From positions 682,001 through 746,000 of the forward strand of contig BLAL01000218.1 in assembly GCA_015698045.1 (NCBI GenBank): a DNA stretch of 64,000 nt. Direction: 5' to 3'. This DNA comes from Rhizophagus clarus. Its lineage: Eukaryota > Glomeromycota > Glomeromycetes > Glomerales > Glomeraceae. Both the position numbers and the translations under genes were made by a program. Of the stretch, positions 51,101-62,440 are shown piece by piece. How positions within the stretch are numbered: position 1 is the first letter of the stretch; every line of letters begins with the position of its first letter. The notes beneath the pieces are model-generated. The model saw only the letters and a list, made by a program, of their open reading frames with translations. It was not told where the DNA came from and did not search any database.

Positions 51101-53872
51101 AGCTGGATTCCATATATTTTTGATTTGCTACAGTTCCACAGTAAATGCCAGTTCTCGTAAGGAGTTAATTCTCGCGAACAGTGGATCGTAGTATATGATC
51201 CATAGGAGGGGGCTAACTACCTCTCCTTGGTCTATACCCTGCATTACTTGATAAGGATCTGAAATATTGTCGTTGTGAAGGATAATGCGATTAGTCCAAT
51301 CTGTGAACAGTTGTAAAATTAGTTCGACAATGGTTTGGGGAATACGTAGGCGTGCCATGGCAAGACTTAAGAGGGAAATGTTTATGCGATCGTAGGCCTT
51401 GGAAAGGTCTTGGATGCCAATCCAGATTTCCTTCTTATATTTCTTGGCCATTTCTATTGCATGGTGTAAATGTTGTAATGGCTGGTATGTAGATTCCCCT
51501 AGAAAACCTGCGCGATTATTAGGTTGAAGGAAATGTCGTTGTGATAGGATTGCATGTAATCTAGTGGTTAGGATCTTGACGAAACATTTTCGTAACGTTT
51601 CTAAAAGTATAATCGGTCTTGTGTTATTAATATCGCTGCTCCATTCTTTTGGTTTAGGGATAGGAAAAAGTAACGCCTTCTTCCAGTCTCTTGGTATGGA
51701 GCTGATCCGTAAGCAGAGATTAAAGAGGTCAGTGATATACTGTATGATATTAGGATGTACGTGTTTTAGATCTTCATAGGTGATTCCAGAAATTCCGGGT
51801 GCTTTATGATTAGGTAACAATTTAAAAGTGGAAAGAATTTCGTCGTTAGTAATTTCTTCCAGGTCGATGGTTTGAATAGGGGCATAATACGGGTGAAATT
51901 CTTCTGGAATGTCCCCTAAATTCGAGTAGGGTTTGATTGATTGTATTAATTCCTCTTTGCTAGGAGATCCTAATAATTGAAAATGTTGAATCGAATGTTG
52001 TTCGATGAGTTTAGGGTCTCTTGTTAGTGTTATCTCGTTAAGGTCGTCAGATACTGGTACGAGGAGATGATCTAATCGGATGTGACGTGGTTTTCGATCC
52101 AACAAAGAGTTGATCATCTTTCTTTGATTATTTTCTAAATTATTGTTTCAATTTAAAATATGGAAATTAATATTTGTGATATCATGTTTAGCGATCACGG
52201 CTTGTTTGATTTCTTTAGCCATCGATAGGCCTTGTTTAATGCTTCGTTTCGTTTGAGTATAGTTCGATTGTGTAATAGAGAGAGGTAAGTAATTAAAAAT
52301 TATTTTGTCGAATAGATTATTGGCCTTGTATAACGTTTTTCTTATTAAAGGCCATATATTCCAATAGGCTTGCCATTTCTCCAGAGGAATACTATCTATA
52401 GTGATGCTCTGACTTTGTTCGTTGTCCATGGCCATTCGATGAATAATTTTCTTAATACTAAAATTGAGGAGAGCGTGGTGTATCTGAAGGATCATATTTT
52501 CTTTCTGTCTGATCGGTAGTGGTGTATTGTTTCTATTGGTTGCCTTGATATTGTACATTGGTATATATTGAGCTTTCGCGGCTAAGATGGATTTCTTTAA
52601 TATGGTCCACTTAGTTTCGATGGCTTGAATGGTTGATGTGTGTAATGGGTTCAGTACTGCATCCGCGTATTCTAGGCGGTGGAAAGCCAAGTAGTTTTTT
52701 GTTCCTTCTGTGTACTGTAGCCATAAATCATCATTCATTTTGTGGTAATTGTAAATATTTTTCCACGTGGTGTTCTTGTTTTTGTGTATGTTTTGTTTGC
52801 GGTAATTAGGATTTTTGAATATGTAATCATGGTGAATGATTAGAAAGACGCATTTATGATCAGTATTAAAATGTAGATGTGGATCAATGGTAGCCGTTGA
52901 AGCGTAATAACTGTGGTCTATTAAATTTTGTGTGGTGTATATATGGTCAATTGCAGATGTAAATTCTTTAGTAACTGCAGGAGCGTGCGTGGGGAGGTAT
53001 CTATCGTGATGTTGTTTTATCGCGTTCACCATCGATGCCATTTTTAATATGCGATAAATGCGGGCTTTCCATGTGTTGATCTTTCGGTCTTGTTTACATG
53101 GTTGTACGTTGAGGTCGCCTAATAAGATAATATGTGCATTGGGTTTTGATGAATGAGAGTTGATTAGTGTTTCAATTTGTTTGTAGCATGTTTCTATTTG
53201 TTCTTTTTTCTGATTGTTTGCCGGGATGTAAGTGTTGATAATTAATAGGTGTATTTTTTTAAAGTGGAGTTCGATTGTTAAAACTCTGCCTTTGTGTGTT
53301 TTGACTGTGGAGACTCTTTTTTGTAATTCCTCCTTCATGATTATGCAGACTCCGCTATGTGAGTCCGTGATAGTGTCTCCATTCGTGTCTTTGTAGATAT
53401 ATAGGTTGATATTTTCCTCATTGTTAGAAACGCTGATTTTCTCCATGTTGGTGAATAAATGAGGATTAGTTATGTGCATTTCTTGGATGGCTAGGATGTC
53501 ATAATTGTTAGTGATAAAATATTCCAGGATGTTAGACTTTTTGTTGTTAAAACCACTTCGTATGTTCAGTGTCCCTATTTTTATGTAATCTTTATCGTAA
53601 TTGTTGTTTTGACTGTTTGGGTTGTATGTAGGGTATGAACCAGGTGGTAAGTCATTAATAGCGTTGAGTATGTCTAGGTCATCATTGTTGTTGATTTTTC
53701 GATTCTGGAAATTTATGTTAGTATTATTGTTATGGTGGTAGTTGATTCGGTTATTATTATTGTTTTGCGTAACTGGTGGTGATATCTTATTATTTTTTTT
53801 TGTTTTTTTATTTTTTGATATATTTTCGTTATTATCGTAACCAGTGTGTTTTCTTTTTGGTTGTACTATCAT
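48113..53872 (-). CDS. LINE ORF2: AP endonuclease, reverse transcriptase, RNase H (two in-frame stops)
   Basis: Target-primed reverse transcription protein of about 1,919 codons in one frame. Endonuclease motifs are GTLNIRSGF, AIQEMH, LLGDLNVQP, SAIDHIY and FNTDHKCVF. RT motifs are NHKAPGISGITYEDL, DWKKALLFPIPKP, RPIILLETLRKCF, NRAGFLGEST, GIQDLSKAYDRI, QGEVVSPLLW and the active site SYLDDTT. RNase H has YTDGS, KAEVLAI, TDSKNV and NDKADRLAK, so its acidic residues are all present. Near the end there is a CILCNS motif. Two stops interrupt the frame, TGA at 52148-52150 and TAG at 51128-51130, the latter just before the RT active site. It cannot make the full protein unless the stops are suppressed. 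Otherwise it is remarkably intact. Confidence 0.93.
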
Positions 53873-53960
53873 TGATGAATATTGTATTTGTTGTAGTGTG
53901 TGTTTATAATTATTGTTGGGTTGTGACGTTTTTGGGTTTTCAATAAATCGGTGTCAGTTC

Positions 53961-56270
53961 TCAATAGCGTTGCATCCAATTGCCTGGATAAATGCTGGAA
54001 AATGAGAAGTTGTTGGATCGATTGTTGTTGTTGGAGTTACCGTTGTTGTCGTTATAGATTATAGAAGGTGATCGGGATTGTGAATTAAATCGGAGTTGTT
54101 CCGATGAGCTATTTTCGTCTCTGTCCTCGTAAGGGTCTTCTCCTTGTTGTTCACTTTCCGTTAAGAAGTGTTCGGGAATTGAGAGTTCTGATGGCGCTGG
54201 GGATCTTACGTGTGGACGAGGTGATGCTCTTCTGGTGTGTTGTCTGTTGTTATTTGTTGGGCGATGGAGTAGTTGTATTTGTTCTAGGATCATCGATTGT
54301 GTGCGGTTGATCGCTTGAATGTTTTCCGATGTGGATGTTATTTGTTTCGCCATTTGTTCTTGGGATTCTGTGAATTTTCGTATTTGTTGACGGAGGTCTT
54401 CTGTGATTTTTTCTTGTTGTTCTTGGTTTGCTTTTAAGGTGTTTATTTCTTTTGAAAGCAAATTAATATCTTTCCTCAGGTTGTTTATTTGGTTTTCATA
54501 TTGTTTGTTGATAGCCATGTTGTTATCACTGTTGTTAGTAATAACCTGGTTTGTTGATCTGCCTCGTGGGGGGAGGTAGTTCGAGGACGAGGTGTTGATT
54601 CTGGATCTGGATCTTGAGCGGTTATGTCTTGTGCTGTTGTTTCAGGTTCTGTTCTGGTATCTATTACCCTGTGTGTTATTTGATCTGTATTGGTTGTTAG
54701 TAGGATTCGATTGGGTATTTTTGATTATGGGGGAATCTTTTTTTGGTTGTTGGTTATTTGGTCTTATGTTTCGTAGGTAATTGGGGAGGAAGGATGAATT
54801 ATCGTCTAATTCCACCCGTTGTTCTTTATTAGGGCGGAGGTATGGTTCCAATGATTCATAACGATTGCATGTGGATACGTTATGATTGTGATCTCCACAG
54901 ACTGAGCATACGCTATGATTTGAGGGAGTGATATAGATAGTACGATCTTTGCCTACGGGGACGTTCCAGATTTTGTGTTGGTAATCTTCTGGTTTGACAT
55001 ATACGTAAGCTGTCCTAGTTTTCCTTTTTGAGTTGATTTCGATCGGTGGAAGATAGCATGTCTGTCCTTTGATTTTTTTGGTTATTTGTTCTATGTCGTA
55101 AAAGGTTGTGTCCATGTGAAGTCCCGTAATTTTATAGCTGAATTCTGTCCTTCTTTGGTATTCTTCATTTGTGGGATCTACTGGAAGTATTCTTAATAAG
55201 AATTTTTCCACCTGTATTGACCATATGTCATTAATAAAGAATTTTTTCGCGGATCGTGCGTCCGTGAAAGCAATGAAGTATGTATCATACAGAGTGGATG
55301 ATGTTTTTTTGTTTCTGGTGGGTCTATTTTTTGAGGTGTTAGTAGTTTTTGTTTTGGAGATTGACTTTATTTCTCCGTAAACTGAGAAAATTTTGATTAT
55401 ATCAGATTCTTTGAAGATTTTAGGTACGTGCATCACTCTTATAATGTGTGATGCTTTGTTATTCCTGAATTCTTTGGTTAATGTGTCAACATTTTCTTTG
55501 TTGTAGGTGTGGAAAATAACCGGGTCATTCCCTTTTTTGACTCCGTTTATGGCATCACGTGAGGATTGATTGCTGAAACTAATTTTGACAATTTTAGTGT
55601 CGTTATATGTTTCTTCTGGTTCTATGCATTCGAATCCATTTATGATAGAGAAACGTTCTCTTATTTTTTTTTGTATTTGTTGGAAATTCTTTGTTTCGAA
55701 AAGTTCTTTGATAGCGAAGGAGCTGTACTTGAATCTTTTTCCCCCATTAGGTGTGTTTAAGTCAAGTTGTTCCACTATTGGAGGTTGGTCAAATTTCTTT
55801 TTGAGGTTAGTTAGGGGGTTAATTTCCTTATTCGTATCATCTGTGTTTTGTTCGTTGATGATTGGTGTTGGTTGATCAACAGTCATGTGACTGTTGTGAA
55901 TTGATGCGTCAAGTGAGTTCGCGTTTTTTTGCGAAAATTCTTTAGAGATTTCTTGAAGGGTGGGTTCTGGAGGAAGTTTGTTGTGGTATTCTTCTTTATT
56001 GTTGTCAGATTTTTTGGTGGAATTAGGTGGTTCCTGAGTTGTGTTGGGAACTTCAGAGTTTACTCCGTTGTCAGTTTGTTCCCAAAAGGCATCGTCCGCA
56101 TCATTGTCGGTGGAAACTCTATTTTTTTTGGTTTTGTTTTGATGAGTTATTACGTCTATATCAATGGGAGAATACGTTTCTTCAGTGATTTGTTTGTCTG
56201 TCCTTGTGGTTTTGGACGACATCTTAGTGGCACTTCTAGTTCTTCTGGTCGAAGGTGGTGTGGCACTCAT
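53961..56270 (-). CDS. LINE ORF1: RRM-like, zinc knuckle and coiled coil (one in-frame stop)
   Basis: Presumed RNA-binding chaperone of the element. It starts at the ATG at 56270 with a long hydrophilic N-terminus. An RRM-like fold region follows (SHIIRVMHVPKIFKESDIIK; TYFIAFTDARSAKKFF). A CX2CX4HX4C knuckle follows (CSVCGDHNHNVSTC, near 54910-54870). A TGA at 54642-54644 interrupts the frame. Beyond it the same frame continues through an Arg/Ser-rich stretch (RHNRSRSRSR) into a coiled coil (NNLRKDINLLSKEINTLKAN) and a Ser/Asn-rich end at 53961. The single stop in one continuous 770-codon frame suggests a recent nonsense change. Confidence 0.85.
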
Positions 56271-56474
56271 ATTGTTGTAAAAGAAATATTTTGTTTGTGT
56301 TGTTTTTGAAGTAACTGGTTTTTTTTATATGTAACTTGATCTCAGGAATCCAAAAATGTAATAAAAAAAAGTGGTTTACTTAGTGAGAATTATGTGTTTA
56401 GGCACTTTCTTTTCTTCAGTGAATTTTGGTCTAAGGATCGTCGAGAAAAAGTTTATATACAGCACGCAAAGTAT

Positions 56475-57469
56475 AAATTTCATTCGTCTCAATTTCTTAA
56501 GCTACGTAACATCACATGATACATATATTAACCGGTCATTCAAAAATTATGTGATTTGAAAAAAATAATCAATAACTGACGATTGCTTGAATTTCAAAAA
56601 GTATAATAAATTACTTTATTAACCAGATTATTCTAGTTTTGAATATATAAGACAAAAATGTATCATTAACTATCGTTAAAAATAAATGGTGTAAATTAGA
56701 ACGTAAGTAGCAAAGCCTTGTTCAGGTAACATGAATGAATGAATGAATGATATGAACAAACAAACAAACAAATGACACGAATAAATAAATGATACAAACA
56801 AACTAATGAGTCATAATTTTTGTGCACGAACAATTATTTACAAATTTCTATAAGTTTGAGTGATAAATGAGTCATGAGTCGTAATTTAAAATGATATGCC
56901 ATGTGATCATAACAATTTGCACTTCAACTAATAAATCTCTCAATTACTCATAATTCATAACAGATAATAAATAATTTAAAAAGGATTTAAAGATTATGAG
57001 TAATCAATTGAAAAAAATATATCATAAATCATTTACTGTGGGTCAGGTTGATGAAAAATCTCAAATGAAATATAATTATCCATTCATATTAACTATGACC
57101 GTAATTAATTTCAATGTGTCAATCTGAATCAATCCGAATCGTACTGCTTATAATAACTAATTAACTTATTGTGACTGATAATAGATTTTTATAATAAATA
57201 TCTGATATGTACTATATGACTTAACTACTGTCAAATTAAATAATTCACATAATAAATGACCATTTTATTATACAATTTTCTTATAGTATAAAATATTGAC
57301 TCAGCTTTAAAATAATAACTATAATTATGATCAATAATAGTAAACTTTTGATATCAATTTATCAATTTGAATCATAATGTTTACATGAAATTTTTTAGTA
57401 TTTAAAATACTTCTGTGAAGGTTAAAATAAAGATTTTTAAACTTAGAAACAATTAACAAACTCTCAAAT
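56475..57469. other. AT-rich intergenic region with short simple repeats
   Basis: No gene recognised. It contains GAATGAATGAATGAATGA-type and CAAACAAACAAA-type tetranucleotide repeats near 56731-56820. The first bases directly continue the pre-insertion host sequence across the LINE. Confidence 0.5.
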
Positions 57470-57699
57470 AACAACTTATTAATTTTATAATTATTATTAT
57501 TAATTTATTATATATAACAACTTATTAATTTTATAATTATTATTATTAATTTATTATATATAACAACTTATTAATTTTATAATTATTATTATTAATTTAT
57601 TATATATAACAACTTATTAATTTTATAATTATTATTATTAATTTATTATATATAACAACTTATTAATTTTATAATTATTATTATTAATTTATTATATAT
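57470..57699. repeat. Perfect 46-bp x 5 minisatellite
   Basis: Starts AACAACTTATTAATTTTA at 57470, 57516, 57562, 57608 and 57654, a strict 46-bp period. I see no differences among the five copies. It ends about 16 bp before the first possible start codon of the bromodomain-nuclease gene. Confidence 0.95.
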
Positions 57700-57715
57700 T
57701 TAAAAACAAATTAAC

Positions 57716-59655
57716 ATGAGCACATCCAATAATTATCCTGGCCAAAATAGTAAGTGCATTTTGACTTAGTATAAAATTTAAAATATTTAGTTTTAACCAA
57801 CCTTTAATCTTTTATTAGTCCTTATTTCTTATTTAAAAGGGCGAGGCAATAAATCATCATATTTTGGATTTTTAAATTTACATTATGATACTATTGTAAA
57901 TTCAAAAATTTTAGATAGCTGAAAAGACCTTAATAATGCTTGGATTTCTAATTTCATGGAGGAAGTGGAAAAGTTAGGTTTGAATCAAGAGGTCATAAAA
58001 GAAAAGGTGTGTTTTTTTTTTATTTTGCAAAGTAAGGATAACTCCTAAACGAGTTAAGGAATACTTGGCTTGCATTATTTAGGAGAATTACTGGATTGGC
58101 ACGCGTGGTAACCAACCCAAACTCTCAATTCAGGTGTCCTAACTTTGTCATTGATAAAGTCTGCTGGTTCTGGAGGAGGAACTGGCTATGTGCCTTCTTT
58201 ATTATTAAATAAAAATCTGGCACACTATTAATATAATATTTGTTTCTTTGACAGATAAATGCAGAGCATTTGCGTTATGCAAAAGAATTGAAAATGTTTT
58301 GGCAGAGGGTTATCAAAGAACATCATAAAAAAGAAAATTTTTTATCTACTACAACTGCTACATCTTGCTCAAAAAAGTCAGTTAAAGCTCCTACCAAAGT
58401 TGATCTTTCTAAAGCATTTCAACCAGACTTTCATAAAAAAACTAATAAAAACATTGAATTTACTAATTTCTGTTGTGGTATTTTACATGAACTTGAAAAC
58501 AAAACTTGTGCTCATCCATTTTACAAATATGTTGAAAGTAATAAAAATATAAAGTATCCAATAGATTTATTTACTATAAATTCAAAATTAAAGAATAACC
58601 AATATACAAGTTTAAGTGAATTTGAAGAAGATATTCGCCAAATATTTTGCAACTGTTATACATATAATAATGTTGAAAGTGAGATCTATAGTTTGGGTAA
58701 AGAATTAGAATCTGTTTTTAATAAAATATGGACTGAAAAAATTATTTATCAAGTTAAACAAAAAGGAGATCTAAAAAGAGTAAGAGATGATACTGATACA
58801 GATAATTTATCTACTGGTAAGTTATATATACTATTTTTTTTCTGCATTTAAATTATTATTAAATTGTATTTAATAACTAACTATTTATTAGAACACTGGA
58901 AAAAACAAAGTCGAATTCTAGAACAAAATAAGGATAATCTTGTATATAAACAAGTTGTTGATAATGCACTTCTTATTGCTTCATCATATGAGAGTCTTGT
59001 CAATGGTGATATTATACCATTCATTGATATTCTAAAAACCTTTTTATTAACAAGATCACGAATGTCCTTATCTACAGCAGATGAACCTGTACTTCAGGCA
59101 ATTGTTGAATATTTTCTTCCATTAAAATATTATATTCCAGAGCTTTCATTAGTAATGAATGCTAAAAAACCAAAAGGATCAGGCCGTTTTGGTTTTTCAG
59201 ATATTTTTGTTCTAAAAAGAATAGAAAATAATAATTATATTAGTTTAGAATTAAAATATATTTCATTAAATGGTCTGATTAAAAATCAAAAAAATAATTA
59301 TGGTGCAAATGATCTGGAAAATTTAGATAAAATTCTTGAAAAGGAAAATGAAGAAACTTTATTAAAAAGGCCATATACATATTGGTCAAAAGAACATCAA
59401 AAAACAAACAAAACAACTATAGAAGAAATATTAAATAATGGAATAGACCAATCGAAATTATATATGAATACGATTTCAAAAGGAAAAACTGTTAATTATT
59501 CTAGTTCAGGAGTATTTGATGAACGTATTAAAACAACTAAATCAGGTAATCCTAACAAATTAAAAGGATTTGTGATCTTAGCAGTTGGTTTTCGTCGTAT
59601 TTTGTGGAGATCTGTTGAAGAAGTAATATCTAACTATATCTATGATAGAATTTAA
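57716..59655 (+). CDS. Bromodomain plus PD-(D/E)XK nuclease-like protein
   Basis: The main model starts at ATG 57956. Its exons are 57956-58006, 58255-58816 and 58892-59655 (458 residues, GT-AG introns of 248 and 75 bp). Residues 86-177 read as a bromodomain: CCGILHELEN, HPFYKYV, IDLFTINSKLKNNQYTSLSE, and DIRQIFCNCYTYNN with the acetyl-lysine Asn at about 155. After a linker, the second half looks like a PDDEXK_9-type nuclease: FIDILKTFLLTRS, GRFGFSDIFVL with Asp308, ISLELKY with Glu324 and Lys326, GIDQSKLYM, then a GFVILAVGFRRI strand. An upstream exon pair (57716-57749 and from 57840) encodes family-like sequence, RGNKSSYFGFLNLHYDT. A TGA at 57920 interrupts it where family logic expects Trp. 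It may be read from the later ATG or be a recent pseudogene. I would expect chromatin targeting of a nuclease fold, but activity is unproven. Confidence 0.72.
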
Positions 59656-60443
59656 AATAAATATATGAATCTAATTTAAATAATTTTTCATGCATTCTTC
59701 TATATTAATATCAGAAGAAAATTTAATGGCTTAAATTACCAACTTACAGATTATGAGTTCAATTATAGCTTTTTTATTGGTAGTATAACAAATAATGATG
59801 AGTATTAATACTGAAACCGGATCTGAAATTCCAGCAGAAATGCCGAAATTAAGCATATAATTTCAGCAAGAATTATTTAAATAATTCCGGCAGGAATTAC
59901 CTAATTTCCTAAATTCCTAAAATTTCAGAAATATGGGTTACACAAGATTCCAAATACGTTCTCGATTTTGTGAAATGCACATCAGTTTGGCCGGAATTAT
60001 GGATTCGGCTGAAATTATGAATTAATTTCGGAAAAATTTCAGATTTTGGTTTCAATTCAGGCAGTTAAATTTTTTTTTACACGATATACGTAATATATAC
60101 TGTATATATAATTAACTTGAAGTTAGATGCCCTGACCGGATATTTTTCTTTTTAATGATTTTATCTGGATCGAAACATTATAATAACTTACTAACTCACA
60201 ACTGACAAACAATATTTCTTACAATTGTTACAGCATACGAGTATAAAATTGTATATCAGAGAATTTATTATGCGTTTTTGTTATAAAACTACAACTTTTG
60301 CTAGCTGCATTACCACTCATAGATTTTAATAAAATTGAATCGTAATTTTAATATAAAATAATATACTTCAAATTTTTCTTTGATAATGATAAATAATTTA
60401 ATGAGTTTAATCGTAAACACTAATTTCTTTACTAATATAACAT
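59656..60443. other. Intergenic spacer with a decayed inverted-repeat element
   Basis: Between the bromodomain gene and the kelch-type gene end. At about 59811-60060 there is a patch of repeated AATTCCGGCAGGAATT-like and AAATTTCAG motifs. Its edges (TGAAACCGGATCTGAAATT and, inverted, GAAACC..ATCTGAAATTT) pair imperfectly, suggesting a MITE. No target duplication was found. A TA microsatellite-like stretch lies near 60085-60110. Confidence 0.45.
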
Positions 60444-61160
60444 TTAATTATTTCTATTTTGTTGTTTACTACTGTGTAAGATTATTTGTCTTAAATCTCG
60501 AATCTCTTGTCGAATTTCCTGTAACGTTAACTTTTCGTCATTAGTCGTTGGAGTTGATTTCTGTCCACTATTATTAATTACTGAAGCTGGAGTACTTCTA
60601 TGCTGATGATTAATAGTATATTCATCGTTGGGTGATTGCACTATTTCGTGTCCGTGATCATATTGAAATTGATTGTTATTACTATCACTACGTTTATTTT
60701 TATTCCATCTATATAAAAAAAAACCTACAAAGGACAATAAGGCACCACCAAATACAGATCCTAAAATTGTACCAATCATAGCAGTTGGTGATGACGTTGT
60801 TAATTGTGATGATTGTGACGATACTATACTTGAAGAATTACTTGATGGCGATGATGTTGATGGTGCTGCTGTTGCTGATGGTGATACTTTACTAGTAGAT
60901 AGCGATGGTATTGCTGATTGTGATGGTACCATACTTAAAGTTGGAGGATAAAATTCATTCGCCCATATATATTCATCGACGTTACTGATATCAAGCAATA
61001 AAATATCACTTTCAATCGTCTGGTCGTAATCTCCTCCTCCTATTGAAAATAAAAATATTAGTTAAATTAATTTAATTCATAATCTAAGATAAAAATACTT
61101 ACCGAATGATATAACCATATATTTTCCAATTATAATGGTTAATGCTAGGTTAGTAGATTC
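60444..61160 (-). pseudogene. 3' end of a kelch-type membrane protein gene, 5'-truncated
   Basis: Two exons are visible: 61103 to about 61160 (LALTIIIGKYMVISFG) and 60444-61039, split by a 63-bp GT-AG intron. The first exon and GGGDYDQTIESDILLLDIS resemble the last blade of kelch-repeat proteins. A Ser/Thr/Pro-rich stalk (SPSATAAPSTSSPSSNSSS) follows, then a membrane helix (MIGTILGSVFGGALLSFVGF FLY, spanning about 21 residues), RWNKNKR, and an Asn/Gln-rich tail ending with a short coiled coil (LQEIRQEIRDLRQII). In front of the first exon the frame meets a stop and no earlier kelch blades are seen, so the 5' part is lost. If it is transcribed from a nearby promoter, an ATG inside (MLDISNVDEYIW) could start it, which I consider unlikely. 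Confidence 0.65.
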
Positions 61161-62440
61161 GACCTGATATTATAGCTGCTCAAGAACACTTACGTGGTAT
61201 ACCTTTTGGGTTGCGATCAGATTAAAAATTACCTCTGAGTTTTGACTTATTTTTTTTTCGTTTGAGTTCATCCTGGTGCAAAACTAAAAGAAAATTGATT
61301 TAATCAATTAGGTGGAAATCAGACAAAATTCAAACCAGACCTTGCATTTGTTAATAATCGAACAAGAAATTATATGGAAATATCCTGATTCCTCATCTTT
61401 AGGTCACTTTCATAATTCGGGAGATCAAATTCCTTTGAAAGGCAAGAAATCAGTCAAATAAGGTAAATTACTTGTTAACAACGTTCCTTGTAAACGTAAA
61501 AATGTTTAAACCATTATTAAACGAGATTGTTCATGTTTTTCTTTGCTGTGTTCTACACCCATTGCTTTTCTATTTTGCAAATCCTCAGAAATTTTGCGAC
61601 ACAAATATTTCACACGGCTTGTGCAACTAGTGTGCAACTAGTAATCAGTGACTCTAATCTTCATCCAATTAAAATCCGTATTGTACAAAAAAATAATATC
61701 ACGTTGTGCTACAGGGTCGTGTGATTTATTTTTAATAATTAAATCTTTTGCAAACTTAGTTTCTCTATTATTTCCCCATCAGTTCCCAATCAGTTTTAAG
61801 TTAGGTAAGCTGAAAAGTTTTGAAAGCATATATAATGGTTTCTCTACTTTAAATATAAGCTGTAGCTCTCTTTTTTATTCTTTAATAGTATTTTTTTTCT
61901 TTTACAATCTGTGGGAAAAAAAATACATTACTCAATAGAAAAATTCAAAAAAATCATAATTATTAGCTTTAAATGTAATCTAATTAGTTGCAATAGATTA
62001 AATTTTGAACTAATAAAATATTTAATTGAGATTTATTTAAAAAAAAATTATTAATTTTTTTAATTTTTTTTCGTTAAATATTATGAATTTTTTTTTTTTT
62101 TTTTTTAATAAACTAACTCTATATATTTTATCTTTTTTATTTGGGAACGGGTTGATTTTAATCGGAACTGTGCCGCTCAGCTGATTGAACATCTATCAGG
62201 TGACCTTAGCCCATATGATTGGAAGTTCCTGATAATGTCTATTCTTTCATAAGTTAATGATAATATAAATAAATGAAATTATTTATTTATTTTTTAGATG
62301 GATTATAAATTATTTTACAAAATAATGAAATCAACTGAAAGCAAGTAATTATTTGAATTTTAAACACTAAGATTAAAGTAATAAGTAGTTTCTTAGTTTG
62401 TAATTTAAAATAATTCATATTTTTTATTAAGCAGAGATGT
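61161..62440. other. AT-rich intergenic region
   Basis: No gene recognised. Open frames at 61527-61724 and 61648-61938 overlap in different phases and show no domain. Long T runs occur near 62085-62107. Confidence 0.5.

Larger units (their letters stand above)
47693..56474 (-). mobile_element. Full-length LINE retrotransposon with 18-bp target-site duplication
   Basis: ATACAGCACGCAAAGTAT occurs at 47693-47710 and again, identically, at 56457-56474. Between them is 8,746 bp in minus orientation: a 5' UTR of about 186 bp, ORF1 (56270-53961), an 88-bp spacer, ORF2 (53872-48113) and a 3' UTR. The 3' end is a (TTAT)n tail on the plus strand (47711 onward). The domain set (RRM-like plus zinc knuckle ORF1; AP endonuclease, RT, RNase H in ORF2) fits an I/Tad1-like non-LTR element. 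The perfect duplication and only three stops in about 8 kb of coding sequence point to recent insertion. Confidence 0.95.

Noticed and set aside
55929..56309. 126-residue plus-strand frame
   Set aside because: Antisense of LINE ORF1; hydrophobic composition comes from the complement of Lys/Asn-rich codons.
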